Assembly: GCA_036274495.1 (NCBI GenBank) | Contig: DASUFP010000118.1 | Coordinates: forward strand, 1-55,009 | Origin: DASUFP01 sp036274495 | GTDB taxonomy: Bacteria; Bacteroidota; Bacteroidia; AKYH767-A; OLB10 | DNA: 55,009 nt | Reading direction: 5' to 3' | Shown here: positions 44,301-52,397 of the stretch, one piece after another | How positions within the stretch are numbered: position 1 is the stretch's first letter | How the letters are laid out: each line of letters opens with the position of its first letter | The notes under the pieces: generated by a model | Told to the model about the DNA's origin: nothing | The model's database searches: none | The model's input: the letters and a program-made list of their open reading frames with translations, nothing else | Made by a program: the position numbers and the translations under genes

Positions 44301-47300
44301 AACAAAATGATGTATCGGCTCCTGCATCGGAAACGGGAACCGGGCTTGAAATAACCTGAACAGTATCGGTAGTAACACAACCGTTAAGTGTAGTAGTAAC
44401 TATATACTGCAGTGTATCAGGTGTTGTTCCGGTATTGTTTAATGTCAGGGTAGGATCCGATACAGTTGTTCCGCTCAGCCCTGTACCCGGCGACCAGGAA
44501 TAACTGTATCCGGGGGTGGATGTGGTTCCCAGCTGAACGGTATTGCCTGCACAAAGCAACTGATTGGCTCCTGCATTTGAAAGCGGATTGGGCCTGACAA
44601 TTACCCGCACAGTATCACTGTCGGTACATCCGAACAAATCGGTGGTGACAATATAATAGAGTGTATCGTTTACGCCCGAAGAGTTAGTAAGTGTGATGGT
44701 AGGATTTGAAACCGTAGAACTGCTTAAACCGGTCGTCGGACTCCAGCTGTAATTATAATTTGGAGTAGAAGCAGTTCCCAAAGTAACGGTAGCTCCGCTG
44801 CAAAATGTTTTATTAGGTCCTGCATTGGCAACCGAAACCGGGCTCGAAATAACCTGTACAGTATCTGTGGTTACGCAACCGTTTAACGTAGTGGTAACAA
44901 CATAATAAATGGTATCCGGAGTGCTGCCGGTATTATTGAGTGTAAGCGTCGGATCAGAAATAACAGTACTGCTGAGTCCTGTTGCCGGCGACCATGAATA
45001 AGTATAACCGGGCGTGGTGGCTGTTCCCAGCTGAACCGCTCCTCCGGCACATATCAGTTGTTGATTAGGTCCCGCATTCGAAACAGGACCGGGTTCAATA
45101 ATTACCTGAACGGTATCGGCATCGGTACAGCCATACAGAGAGGTGGTTAAAATAAAGTTAACCGTATCGTTTACCAGAGAGGTATTTGTCTGGGTAATGG
45201 ATGGGTTAGACGATGTTGAACTGCTGATTCCTGTTGAAGGAGTCCAGGAATAACCGTATCCGGAGACTGCACCTGCACCTATGGAAGCAGGAGTTCCGCT
45301 GCAAAAGGATATGTCGGTTCCCGCATCAGCATCGGGAACAGGACTGTTAATGATGGTCACGGAGTCGGTTGAAACACATCCATTGAGTGTTGTTGTGACT
45401 ACATAGACCAGCGTATCAGGTGTAAGCCCGACATTTGTAAGGTAAACCGTAGGTCCCGAAACATTGGTTGCACTCAATCCGGTTGCCGGTGACCACGAAT
45501 AAAGATATCCGGCGGTGGGACCCGCTCCGATCTGAAGTGAATCGCCGGAACACAAGAGCTGATCGGGACCGGCATTTGAAACAGGCAACGGACGCACAAC
45601 CACCCTCACTGTATCGGTATCGGTACACGAACCAAGCGTTACGGTAACAATATAATAAAGGGTATCGTTTATGCCCGAAACGTTATTTAGTGTAAGTGTC
45701 GGGTTCGATTGTGAACTGTTGCTTAAGCCGGTAGTCGGACTCCATGAATAAGAATATCCTGCCACAGGATTTCCGCCTATTGTAACGGTACCGCCGCTGC
45801 AGAATACTTTATTGGTTCCTGCGTTTGCAACAGGAGCCGGAGCAACCGTTACAACCACGGTATCCTCAGAGTTGCAACCGAAGGCATTTTGAACCTGAAC
45901 GATGTACTGGATAGTATCAGGAGCAGTGGATAATGTAACGGTAGGATCAGAAATCGTTGTGTTACTCAATCCGGTTGCAGGTGTCCAGGTATACGTGTTT
46001 CCTGCAACTGACGGACTGCCCAATGTTGCGGCTGTTCCGGCACATAACGATAAATCGGGACCTGCTGAAGCAACTACGGCCGGGTTTACAGTCACCTGAA
46101 CAGTATCTGAATTGCTGCATCCGCCTGCAGTAGCGGTGAGGATATATGTTGTAGTAATGGGAGTTGTTCCTCCGTTAACCGCATTTACAACCGGATCGGA
46201 AATGGAACTGTTGCTGAGACCGGTGGTCGGACTCCACGAATAGGTAACACCCGGGAGAGCTGCTGCTCCAATCGAAACCGAACCTCCGGCGCAAACAATT
46301 ATATCAGGTCCTGCAGTCGCAACAGGAAGCGGTACAATATAAACGTCTTTTGTTAAAGTATCCGATACACAGCCATTGGGGTTTACCGTTACGGCCGAAA
46401 CCGTTGCAGTACCCGGTGATGTAAAATTCACATGGATGGTAGTACCTGTGGTTGAACCGGTAATAGTACCGTTGCCTACCCCCCATCCGTGAGTACTTCC
46501 AATAACGTTTGGCACTGTATAAACAATATTTGTTGCGGCATTAATACACAACGTATCAGGCCCTGTCATTGAGGCAGGCGCTGCGGTATTCACAACGGTT
46601 ATCGAATATACGATGTTTGTAACTTTGGCAGGACAGCCGTCATCGGTAACATTGACGTTGAACTGATAGGGCGTTGTTCTTCCCTGATCACAGGAAGGAG
46701 TCCAGCAAAACTGTCCCGACACACTTCCCGATCCTGAATTGTCGGTAAAGGTTGCTGGCGGATTGGTTAAGGTGATGTCGAAAATGTCACCGTTATGTGT
46801 CATAAACAAACTGTCACCATTTGCATCGGTAAATGAACTGTTGAAGCACAAATTTTGCCCTTCGTTAATGAAATAGTTCACCTGGTTACTGCCTGATAAG
46901 GTTGGAGCGGGATTCACAGGGCAGGCAATCACGATAATCTGAAGATCTCTTCTTGTTGTGCCAATGAGAACTCCGTTCCGGTATTGGCTTATCTCAACGG
47001 CGAGCACATAAAATCCCTGGCTGGGGGCATAATAAGATGCCAGCCCGGTGGTAGTATCGATGCTTGCATAACCACCCGGACCAAAGGGATTGGTAACACT
47101 ATACGTTGGTGCGTACCCTACTGTAGGTATGGGCCATGTATAGGTAGCTGGTGGTGGCGGATTCGGGTTTCCTCCGCCTGATAATCCCTGATAAGGAACC
47201 ACAAAATGATAAGAGAGCAGATCACCATCGGGGTCAAATGCCTGATTTAATATAGAGGCCGTATCGGAAGAACAGATAAATGGTACCGGTGCGGTAGCAA

Positions 47301-47832
47301 ACGTCGGAGAACTGTTTGCAATGGTGGGCGGTGGTGCATAAGCATAATATGCCTGACCCGTGTTACCGGGGTTTGCAAGATTTATGATGTTGTTATTTCT
47401 GCAGCACAAATCAGAAATAAAATAATAACCTGTGGTATTTGCCGGAACAGATAACACTGCCTGGTACACTCCTTCTTCAACACATACATTCGGTGCGAAT
47501 GTACATGAGTCATTACCATTAGGAGGGGTAATTGATTGCTGCGAAATCAACGGGATCACTCCTGAAATCAAGAGCAATTTATTTCCGGTGGGATTGGAAA
47601 TATTATCCTGGTAAACTCCAACATCCATACTTGTGGGAAGCAAAGATGAACCCGAAGCGCAATATCTGTAAATGGTAATGGTTACACGATAGTCATAATT
47701 TCCGGTGGAGATGTTCTGACCCAGGTATTCATAATCCAGGCTGCCTCCCATCAGGTGGGTAGCGTGTGTCACCGACGGCAGGGCAGCAAATAACAGCAGG
47801 CAGGACCAGTAAACAAGCAGTTTATTTTTCAT
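41389..47832 (-). CDS. Giant Ig/PKD-repeat surface adhesin with T9SS type B tail
   Basis: A 2147-residue exported protein. The signal peptide ends near VTHA (about residue 24), followed by the domain starting THLMGGSLDYEYLG that begins many Bacteroidota surface proteins (to about residue 410). After two linker domains come ten long Ig-like repeats of about 83 residues (about 500-1328). Then come two shorter ones, three PKD-like domains ending in NWS/NWT strands (about 1485-1746), three more Ig-like domains, one PKD domain (YEWYFADGTSS) and a type B gliding-type C-terminal domain (VFSPNGDGRNDCF, about 2064-2147). I start at ATG 47832, after the likely promoter; an extended frame of 22 more residues gives no signal peptide. 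Adhesion or gliding are the usual roles. Confidence 0.9.
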   Translation of the reverse strand: MKNKLLVYWSCLLLFAALPSVTHATHLMGGSLDYEYLGQNISTGNYDYRVTITIYRYCASGSSLLPTSMDVGVYQDNISNPTGNKLLLISGVIPLISQQSITPPNGNDSCTFAPNVCVEEGVYQAVLSVPANTTGYYFISDLCCRNNNIINLANPGNTGQAYYAYAPPPTIANSSPTFATAPVPFICSSDTASILNQAFDPDGDLLSYHFVVPYQGLSGGGNPNPPPPATYTWPIPTVGYAPTYSVTNPFGPGGYASIDTTTGLASYYAPSQGFYVLAVEISQYRNGVLIGTTRRDLQIIVIACPVNPAPTLSGSNQVNYFINEGQNLCFNSSFTDANGDSLFMTHNGDIFDITLTNPPATFTDNSGSGSVSGQFCWTPSCDQGRTTPYQFNVNVTDDGCPAKVTNIVYSITVVNTAAPASMTGPDTLCINAATNIVYTVPNVIGSTHGWGVGNGTITGSTTGTTIHVNFTSPGTATVSAVTVNPNGCVSDTLTKDVYIVPLPVATAGPDIIVCAGGSVSIGAAALPGVTYSWSPTTGLSNSSISDPVVNAVNGGTTPITTTYILTATAGGCSNSDTVQVTVNPAVVASAGPDLSLCAGTAATLGSPSVAGNTYTWTPATGLSNTTISDPTVTLSTAPDTIQYIVQVQNAFGCNSEDTVVVTVAPAPVANAGTNKVFCSGGTVTIGGNPVAGYSYSWSPTTGLSNSSQSNPTLTLNNVSGINDTLYYIVTVTLGSCTDTDTVRVVVRPLPVSNAGPDQLLCSGDSLQIGAGPTAGYLYSWSPATGLSATNVSGPTVYLTNVGLTPDTLVYVVTTTLNGCVSTDSVTIINSPVPDADAGTDISFCSGTPASIGAGAVSGYGYSWTPSTGISSSTSSNPSITQTNTSLVNDTVNFILTTSLYGCTDADTVQVIIEPGPVSNAGPNQQLICAGGAVQLGTATTPGYTYSWSPATGLSSTVISDPTLTLNNTGSTPDTIYYVVTTTLNGCVTTDTVQVISSPVSVANAGPNKTFCSGATVTLGTASTPNYNYSWSPTTGLSSSTVSNPTITLTNSSGVNDTLYYIVTTDLFGCTDSDTVRVIVRPNPLSNAGANQLLCAGNTVQLGTTSTPGYSYSWSPGTGLSGTTVSDPTLTLNNTGTTPDTLQYIVTTTLNGCVTTDTVQVISSPVPVSDAGADTSFCSGQTVQIGSASISGYGYSWSPTSGLNSSAVSNPVLTLTNLTSQIDTINYVVTTSEFGCSSTDTVTVYVKPLPVSQAGSDITLCGGDTLVIGAAATPGYTYSWTPAAGLSSTTISNPVATLTNNGTTASTLIYTVVTTYDGCSTSDSITITINPQPVVTATATPPAICLGGSSALSGTGATTYNWALQTSPGVSIGTGSPLNVTPLVTTTYILTGTNSFVCSNENTVTVTVNPLPVVSIASVSDTICNGDTLTLTGNGASVYTWSALGGGSIGSGSPIQVSPGVNTTYVLTGTDVNGCINTDTLAVTVNPAATLTTLYGTTSVCPGVTGVYYWVANPNPNSTYQWVVANGTIASGQGSDTITVDWSSVSGSGSVTVVEFTDLGCQSEPVVLPVTINVFLTPVAPTGPTTFCANAAQGTYTALNTSGSTYNWLAQGGVIVSGNGTSTVTVNWTAQGPQTVYLWYEETSQTAVDTCFGTSDSLAITINPAPITGPVSGPNAVCVSDSGNFSVVNTSASTYQWFITGGNIVSGNGTNAITANWSSSGQVVIAVLETNSLGCLGDTVFYNVTVNALPAADAGQDVSVCQGLGVQLNATGGVSYSWSPSAGLSSTTIPNPIATPSSATNYVVLVTDANGCMNTDTVLVSVNSLPVVTVSQNTAICIGGSTQLVASGGNSYQWSPAGSLSNATIANPVASPVTTTTYTVIATNGIGCEDSTTVTVTVNPLPVAVAGADTIICEGTSAYLTASGGVSYSWSPASGLNNSGIYNPVATPSANITYTVTVTDVNGCTGEDQVDISLNTQPEAAFTIGDDVSEISCAGYTATLINQSVNALGYEWYFADGTSSTDETPQHHFIFNGSNQVILVAINNMCRDTATEDIMHTSITAILENTPKVFSPNGDGRNDCFELKTDFDDCSEWNVFNRWGTKVFTGSPSQPCWNGKKDNNGAEMPTGTYYLVVKVYDGTYNGTITLIR
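43848..45843 (-). repeat. Tandem two-domain higher-order repeat in the giant adhesin
   Basis: Eight successive Ig-like units of about 83 codons (249 bases). Alternate units resemble each other more than their neighbours do. One class has CSG near the start, a -NDT- segment and FGCTD-DTV before RVIVRP or similar ends; the other has LLC-G, -TPDT- and TTTLNGCVTTDTVQVISSP ends. The period is thus two domains, about 498 bases, repeated four times. This is a protein-level reading; DNA identity was not computed. Confidence 0.8.
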
Positions 47833-48332
47833 AGTTGGTTTTTGGGGGTATCGAAGGTAAAAAATAGAGTTCATTAAATTAAATTCTGAGCCTGTCAAAC
47901 CCTATTTATTTCGACATAGCACCGTTCCCCTTACTATAGTACAATTAATTGTGGTAATTGAACTTAAAAAGGGGATAAACACAACATCGTTTATTGACCG
48001 TTCCATTGAAGCCTCTGAAAAACCATCTGCTTTATACTGATTTGTTTATCAGTGTTTTATAGATATACCCGGTTCAACAAACGGCTCTTAAAACTGAAAC
48101 TAACAGGAAAACCGACTAGGTGATGCAGATCAATGCACTACTTACTAATGGCAACTCCCTTTAATTAGTCCTAATATTTTATTTTGGCAGCAACAATGTA
48201 TCATATTGCAGATTAGCAGCCTTTCATAGGTGAAAAAGAGAAGTGTTGACGTCTTCGATCTATTCATGTCAAAGAGTACATTTTATTCACTTAAAGGTTT
48301 ATTTTTACATCATATCAAAAAGTATGTAACGC
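47833..48332. other. 500-base divergent intergenic region
   Basis: It lies between the giant adhesin (minus) and the P460-like gene (plus). It holds the weak adhesin promoter, a 6-bp palindromic hairpin (ACTGAT/ATCAGT, 48036-48053) and AT-rich sequence. TATTTTTA at 48300-48307 is a poor -7 match before the plus-strand gene, without a TTG at the right distance. No coding frame is supported. Confidence 0.5.
47852..47882 (-). promoter_or_regulatory. Possible promoter of the giant adhesin gene
   Basis: On the minus strand TTA at 47882-47880, exactly 20 bases, then TACCTTCG at 47859-47852. Each element has one mismatch from TTG and TAnnTTTG. The leader would be about 16 bases. Confidence 0.45.
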
Positions 48333-48851
48333 ATGGGAAAACACTATTTTCAGGTTGTGGGAGTATTGATGTTATTAATTATTTTATCATCGCTTTCGTG
48401 TAAACAGGAAAAAAACAACAGTAAAACTGATCAGGATTTATATGATATTGCCTCAAGTTACAATGGCTTCACCTGGTACAAAAACGATCCTTCGTTTCTG
48501 AATAAAAGTTCGGGCAGCGGCCATGCTTTTCCAAAATTGCGTACACGATATAACCTTACCGCATCTGCAGTTCTTGATTCCAATTTTAAAGTTACTCCCG
48601 GAAGTGTGTTTCCACAGGAATCGGCAATAGTAAAAGAGTTATTCAACAGCAACGGACTTCTTGCGCGCTATGCGGTGCTCTACAAACGTTCGGCAAACAA
48701 GGATGCGGATGCAAACGGATGGGTGTGGGGATATATTAACGCCGACGGCAGTGTTGAAGAGCCGGCGGCGAATAAGGGAGCCGCCTGTTCCGGTTGTCAT
48801 TCTCAAACCGATAACATTGACTACATGCTTATGAATAAATATTTCCCTTAA
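48333..48851 (+). CDS. Cytochrome P460-like heme lipoprotein
   Basis: A 172-residue exported protein. The N-terminus ends in a lipobox, SSLSC at Cys23, so it is a probable lipoprotein. The mature domain has the P460-type layout: VFPQESAIVKELF, a YAVLYKRS strand, WVWGYINADGS, and a C-terminal single c-type heme motif CSGCH (Cys152-His156) followed by NIDYMLMNKY. P460 proteins bind an unusual Lys-crosslinked heme and some oxidise hydroxylamine, but many relatives lack that activity, and no partner gene here suggests nitrogen chemistry. The family call is from recalled motif order. A T9SS propeller gene follows 50 bases downstream. Confidence 0.7.
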   Translation: MGKHYFQVVGVLMLLIILSSLSCKQEKNNSKTDQDLYDIASSYNGFTWYKNDPSFLNKSSGSGHAFPKLRTRYNLTASAVLDSNFKVTPGSVFPQESAIVKELFNSNGLLARYAVLYKRSANKDADANGWVWGYINADGSVEEPAANKGAACSGCHSQTDNIDYMLMNKYFP

Positions 48852-48901
48852 TCACCAACAGCAAATCTCCTTTTACAAAACCTACACCTCATAACACTTC
48901 A

Positions 48902-51900
48902 ATGAAAAAAATTCTACAACTCGTTTCGCTTTGCCTGCTCTTTGGAATTCCATTCCGCACAGATGCTCAGGACTGGGTCAATAAAATGCAGGATCACAAT
49001 GCCAGCTTTTATGAAGCTCAGGATTTGTTCTATAAATATTACAATGATTACAAAGCTGCTTATCGCCAGCAAAACGGAACAGATCCCGTTAAGGTGCCGG
49101 GCTACAAACAATTTAAACGGTGGGAATGGTTTATGGCGCCCCGCGTTTACGCAAACGGAAAAAGATTTAATCCGACGCAGGTATGGCAGGAAAGCGAAAA
49201 GTACCGCGCTGTTCACCGTACGGCCAATGCAGGAAACTGGTCGCTGATAGGACCATCCATCATTCCTACGGGAGGAGGTGGTGCCGGACGGTTGAATTTT
49301 GTAAGGGTACACCCTACCGACCCGAACACAATTTTTGTAGGTTCCCCTGCAGGAGGACTATGGGAGTCGAACGACGGCGGCTCAACATGGGCTACGGCAA
49401 CCGATCAGCTGGCTCAGGTAATAGGCTGCACCGATCTGGCTATTGATCCCTCCAATCCCAATGTGATGTATCTGGCAACCGGCGATGGCGATGGTGGAGA
49501 TACCTATACTGTTGGTGTACTTAAATCAACCGATGCCGGCCAAACCTGGTCGTCAACAGGACTTGTGTTTTTTATGGCCAACTACCGGCAGATCAGTAAA
49601 ATTTTGATTGACCCTAACAACACCAATACAATTTTGGTTGCCTCAACCGGTGGTATCTACAGAAGTACCGATGCCGCTGCAACTTTTACACAGGTATCTA
49701 CCGGTTCATTCAAGGATATGGAATTTAAGCCGGGAGATCCCAATACTGTTTATGCCGCAGGAGGCGAATTTTATAAATCGACAGACAACGGGCAGTCATG
49801 GACACATATCACATCGGGATTACCTGCAGTAGCAAACGTCAGCCGGATTGCCATCGGTGTTACCGAAAACGATCCGACATATGTTTATCTGATTATTGGC
49901 ATTGCCGCTCCAAATTATGGTACCGAAGGTTTTTACCGTTCAACAAACAGCGGTTCAAGTTTTACCAATGTGAGTATACCGGCTCTGGGCAATCAGCAAT
50001 GGTATGACCTCTGTATTGCGGTGTCTCCGACAAACAAAAATGAAATAATTTTAGGCGGTCAAACCGATTTTCTTAAATCAACCAACGGCGGTGCTTCGTG
50101 GAATCAGACCGGCGGAAGCACGCATGTCGATTATCACGATGTGATTTATACCGATGGCACTACCTGTTACATGACAAGTGACGGTGGTGTGTATATGAGC
50201 AGCAATGCCGGCGGTTCCTGGACCAACCTGAGCTGGGGGCTGGAAGTTTCGCAGATGTACGGCTTCGGACAATCAACAACAACTCCCTACTTACTTGTAC
50301 AGGGATGGCAGGATAACGGAACCAATAAATTTACCGGCGCCAACTGGTCTCATATCCTTGGCGGTGATGGTATGTTGTGTTTCATTGACAGAACTAACGA
50401 TGCGAATATATTTGCAGAAACTCAAAACGGCGGACTGGCCAGATCAACTAACGGTGGCGGCACCTTTAACAATGCTGTCGGTAATATTAATGAAACAGGG
50501 GGATGGGTTACACCATGGATGCAGGATCCGGTAAATGCCGGCATTATCTATGCAGGTTTTTCGAACGTCTGGAAAAGCACCAACAACGGAACGAGCTGGA
50601 CTAAAATCAGCAATTTCTCGAACACAGGGGAATTAAACACAATTGAAGTGTCACCGGCAAACAATCAGATCATCTGGGCGGCAAAAGCAACCGGTTTATA
50701 TGTTACTTCAAATGGCGGCGGATCCTGGAACGCTATTACGAATATTCCTGCAGGTACCATTACCGCCATCGCGTGCAGCGACACCGACCCTAACAAAGCA
50801 TGGATTACCTACTCGGGTTTTTCGAACATCAACAAAGTATTTCAGACGAATGATCTCGGTGCAAACTGGACAAATCTTTCCGCTTCGCTGCCGAATGTTC
50901 CAGTCAATTACATCACGTACGTTAACGGCTCCAACGATGCGACCTATATAGGTACCGATCTTGGCATTTATTACAAAGATGCCGGCCTGAATGTGTGGGA
51001 GCCATTTTACAGCGGACTTCCCAATGTTATCGTTACGCAATTGCACATCAACTACAACCTCGGTAAAATAAGAGCTTCAACTTACGGCCGAGGTATATGG
51101 GAATCGGATTTGTATGTGCCCGGCAGCTACCCTCCATCGGCGGCTTTCGTTTCTAACAAAACAAAAGTATGCCCCGGATCTGCATTACAATTTTCCGACT
51201 ACTCATCGGGTTCCCCAACATCGTGGAACTGGTCATTCCCCGGAGGATCACCCTCCACTTCTACGCTGCAAAATCCGGTTATCACCTATAACACACCCGG
51301 AAATTACAGCGTGACACTTATCAGCACTAACAGCAACGGCACCGACACGGCAGTGTATTCAGGCTTCATAACTGTTACCCCAAGTCCCTACAACGGACCT
51401 TCGGCAACAGGTGCCCAGCGTTGCGGCCCGGGACCGGTTACACTCACAGCATCAGGATCAGGCTTAGGTAATTTACGCTGGTGGGACGCTCCCGGCGGAG
51501 GAAATATCGTTGCAATGGGAAGCAGCTACTCCCCTAACATCACTTCAACAACTACTTATTATGTTGATGAAGATTTTCCAAACGGCAATGTCGATTTTAC
51601 CGGCGAGTTTTCCAATGCCATCGGAGCCGGCGCCTTTTTTACGGCTAACGATATCAGAGGACTTTATTTTGATGTGCTACAACCGGTGACAATAAATACA
51701 TTTGATGTGTATCCGAATGCTGCCGGAAACAGAACCATTGAAATTTTGGATTCACAGGGAAATACAGTGATCGATACCACAATATTTCTTCCGGCCAGTC
51801 CAAATTTTCCCTATACGGTAAATGTTGACTTTACTCTTTATCCGGGAACTGATTATTTTATTAAATGCAGAGGGTATGTTGATCTGTTCAGAAATTCTTC

Positions 51901-52333
51901 CGGTGCCAACTATCCTTATCAAAGTTCGCTTGTAAATATCACAGGAAGCAATGCCGGCTCACCGGGATATTATTATTTCTTTTACAACTGGGCATACACA
52001 GAAGTTACCTGCAACACCAGCAGGACCGGAGTAACTGCAGAGGACACCTGTTTTGTAGGAATAGATGAACTCAACGAACCCGGTTTGATTTCGGTGCTTC
52101 CCAATCCGAGTAATGGCATTTTTGAAATCAGCTTCCCGACAAGAGAAAAATCTGAATTTACCATTGAGATTTTTAACAACCTGGGAGAACTGATTTATAA
52201 AAACAGGGAAACCGCGCTTGCAGGACAACTGGCACATAAAGTTGATCTCAGTAAAAAGGCTTCCGGCGTGTATATGTTGAAAATTTCAGGTCACTCGGGA
52301 AGCACAACGCGAAAGGTTATCATAAGGCAATAA
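48902..52333 (+). CDS. Asp-box (Vps10-like) propeller protein with PKD and T9SS type A tail
   Basis: A 1143-residue secreted protein. The signal peptide ends near TDAQ (about residue 23). A helical entry segment (residues about 25-100) precedes a long sortilin-like propeller with about eleven Asp-box-like motifs (SNDGGSTW, STDAGQTW, STDNGQSW, STNGGASW, SSNAGGSW, STNNGTSW, TNDLGANW among them). The propeller closes with ASTYGRGIWESDL. A PKD domain (about 742-825, WNWSFPGGSPSTSTLQNPVITY), an Ig-like domain and a beta domain follow. A type A sorting domain (VLPNPSNGIFEISF, about 1062-1143) ends it. It is the intact relative of the truncated protein at 34911. No catalytic residues are evident. 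Confidence 0.88.
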   Translation: MKKILQLVSLCLLFGIPFRTDAQDWVNKMQDHNASFYEAQDLFYKYYNDYKAAYRQQNGTDPVKVPGYKQFKRWEWFMAPRVYANGKRFNPTQVWQESEKYRAVHRTANAGNWSLIGPSIIPTGGGGAGRLNFVRVHPTDPNTIFVGSPAGGLWESNDGGSTWATATDQLAQVIGCTDLAIDPSNPNVMYLATGDGDGGDTYTVGVLKSTDAGQTWSSTGLVFFMANYRQISKILIDPNNTNTILVASTGGIYRSTDAAATFTQVSTGSFKDMEFKPGDPNTVYAAGGEFYKSTDNGQSWTHITSGLPAVANVSRIAIGVTENDPTYVYLIIGIAAPNYGTEGFYRSTNSGSSFTNVSIPALGNQQWYDLCIAVSPTNKNEIILGGQTDFLKSTNGGASWNQTGGSTHVDYHDVIYTDGTTCYMTSDGGVYMSSNAGGSWTNLSWGLEVSQMYGFGQSTTTPYLLVQGWQDNGTNKFTGANWSHILGGDGMLCFIDRTNDANIFAETQNGGLARSTNGGGTFNNAVGNINETGGWVTPWMQDPVNAGIIYAGFSNVWKSTNNGTSWTKISNFSNTGELNTIEVSPANNQIIWAAKATGLYVTSNGGGSWNAITNIPAGTITAIACSDTDPNKAWITYSGFSNINKVFQTNDLGANWTNLSASLPNVPVNYITYVNGSNDATYIGTDLGIYYKDAGLNVWEPFYSGLPNVIVTQLHINYNLGKIRASTYGRGIWESDLYVPGSYPPSAAFVSNKTKVCPGSALQFSDYSSGSPTSWNWSFPGGSPSTSTLQNPVITYNTPGNYSVTLISTNSNGTDTAVYSGFITVTPSPYNGPSATGAQRCGPGPVTLTASGSGLGNLRWWDAPGGGNIVAMGSSYSPNITSTTTYYVDEDFPNGNVDFTGEFSNAIGAGAFFTANDIRGLYFDVLQPVTINTFDVYPNAAGNRTIEILDSQGNTVIDTTIFLPASPNFPYTVNVDFTLYPGTDYFIKCRGYVDLFRNSSGANYPYQSSLVNITGSNAGSPGYYYFFYNWAYTEVTCNTSRTGVTAEDTCFVGIDELNEPGLISVLPNPSNGIFEISFPTREKSEFTIEIFNNLGELIYKNRETALAGQLAHKVDLSKKASGVYMLKISGHSGSTTRKVIIRQ

Positions 52334-52344
52334 ACTATTCATAC

Positions 52345-52382
52345 AAAAAAAAGGCTGCCCGTTTCTCAGGCAGCCTTTTTTT
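52345..52382. terminator. Bidirectional terminator between convergent surface-protein genes
   Basis: A stem of about 14 bp, A-run plus GGCTGCC paired with GGCAGCC plus T-run, with a 9-base loop. It lies 11 bases past the propeller gene stop and 15 past the end of the minus-strand PKD/FN3 gene. Confidence 0.9.
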
Positions 52383-52397
52383 ATTAAGTCAATTCAG

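Noticed and set aside
43848..45843. CRISPR-like or intergenic tandem repeat array.
   Set aside because: The repeats are about 249 bases long, in frame, and encode Ig-like domains within one open gene; there are no short identical repeats with unique spacers.
48036..48053. Hairpin ACTGAT/ATCAGT as a terminator or operator.
   Set aside because: The stem is only 6 bp, AT-rich, has no clean T-run and lies far from any gene end; chance is a fair explanation.
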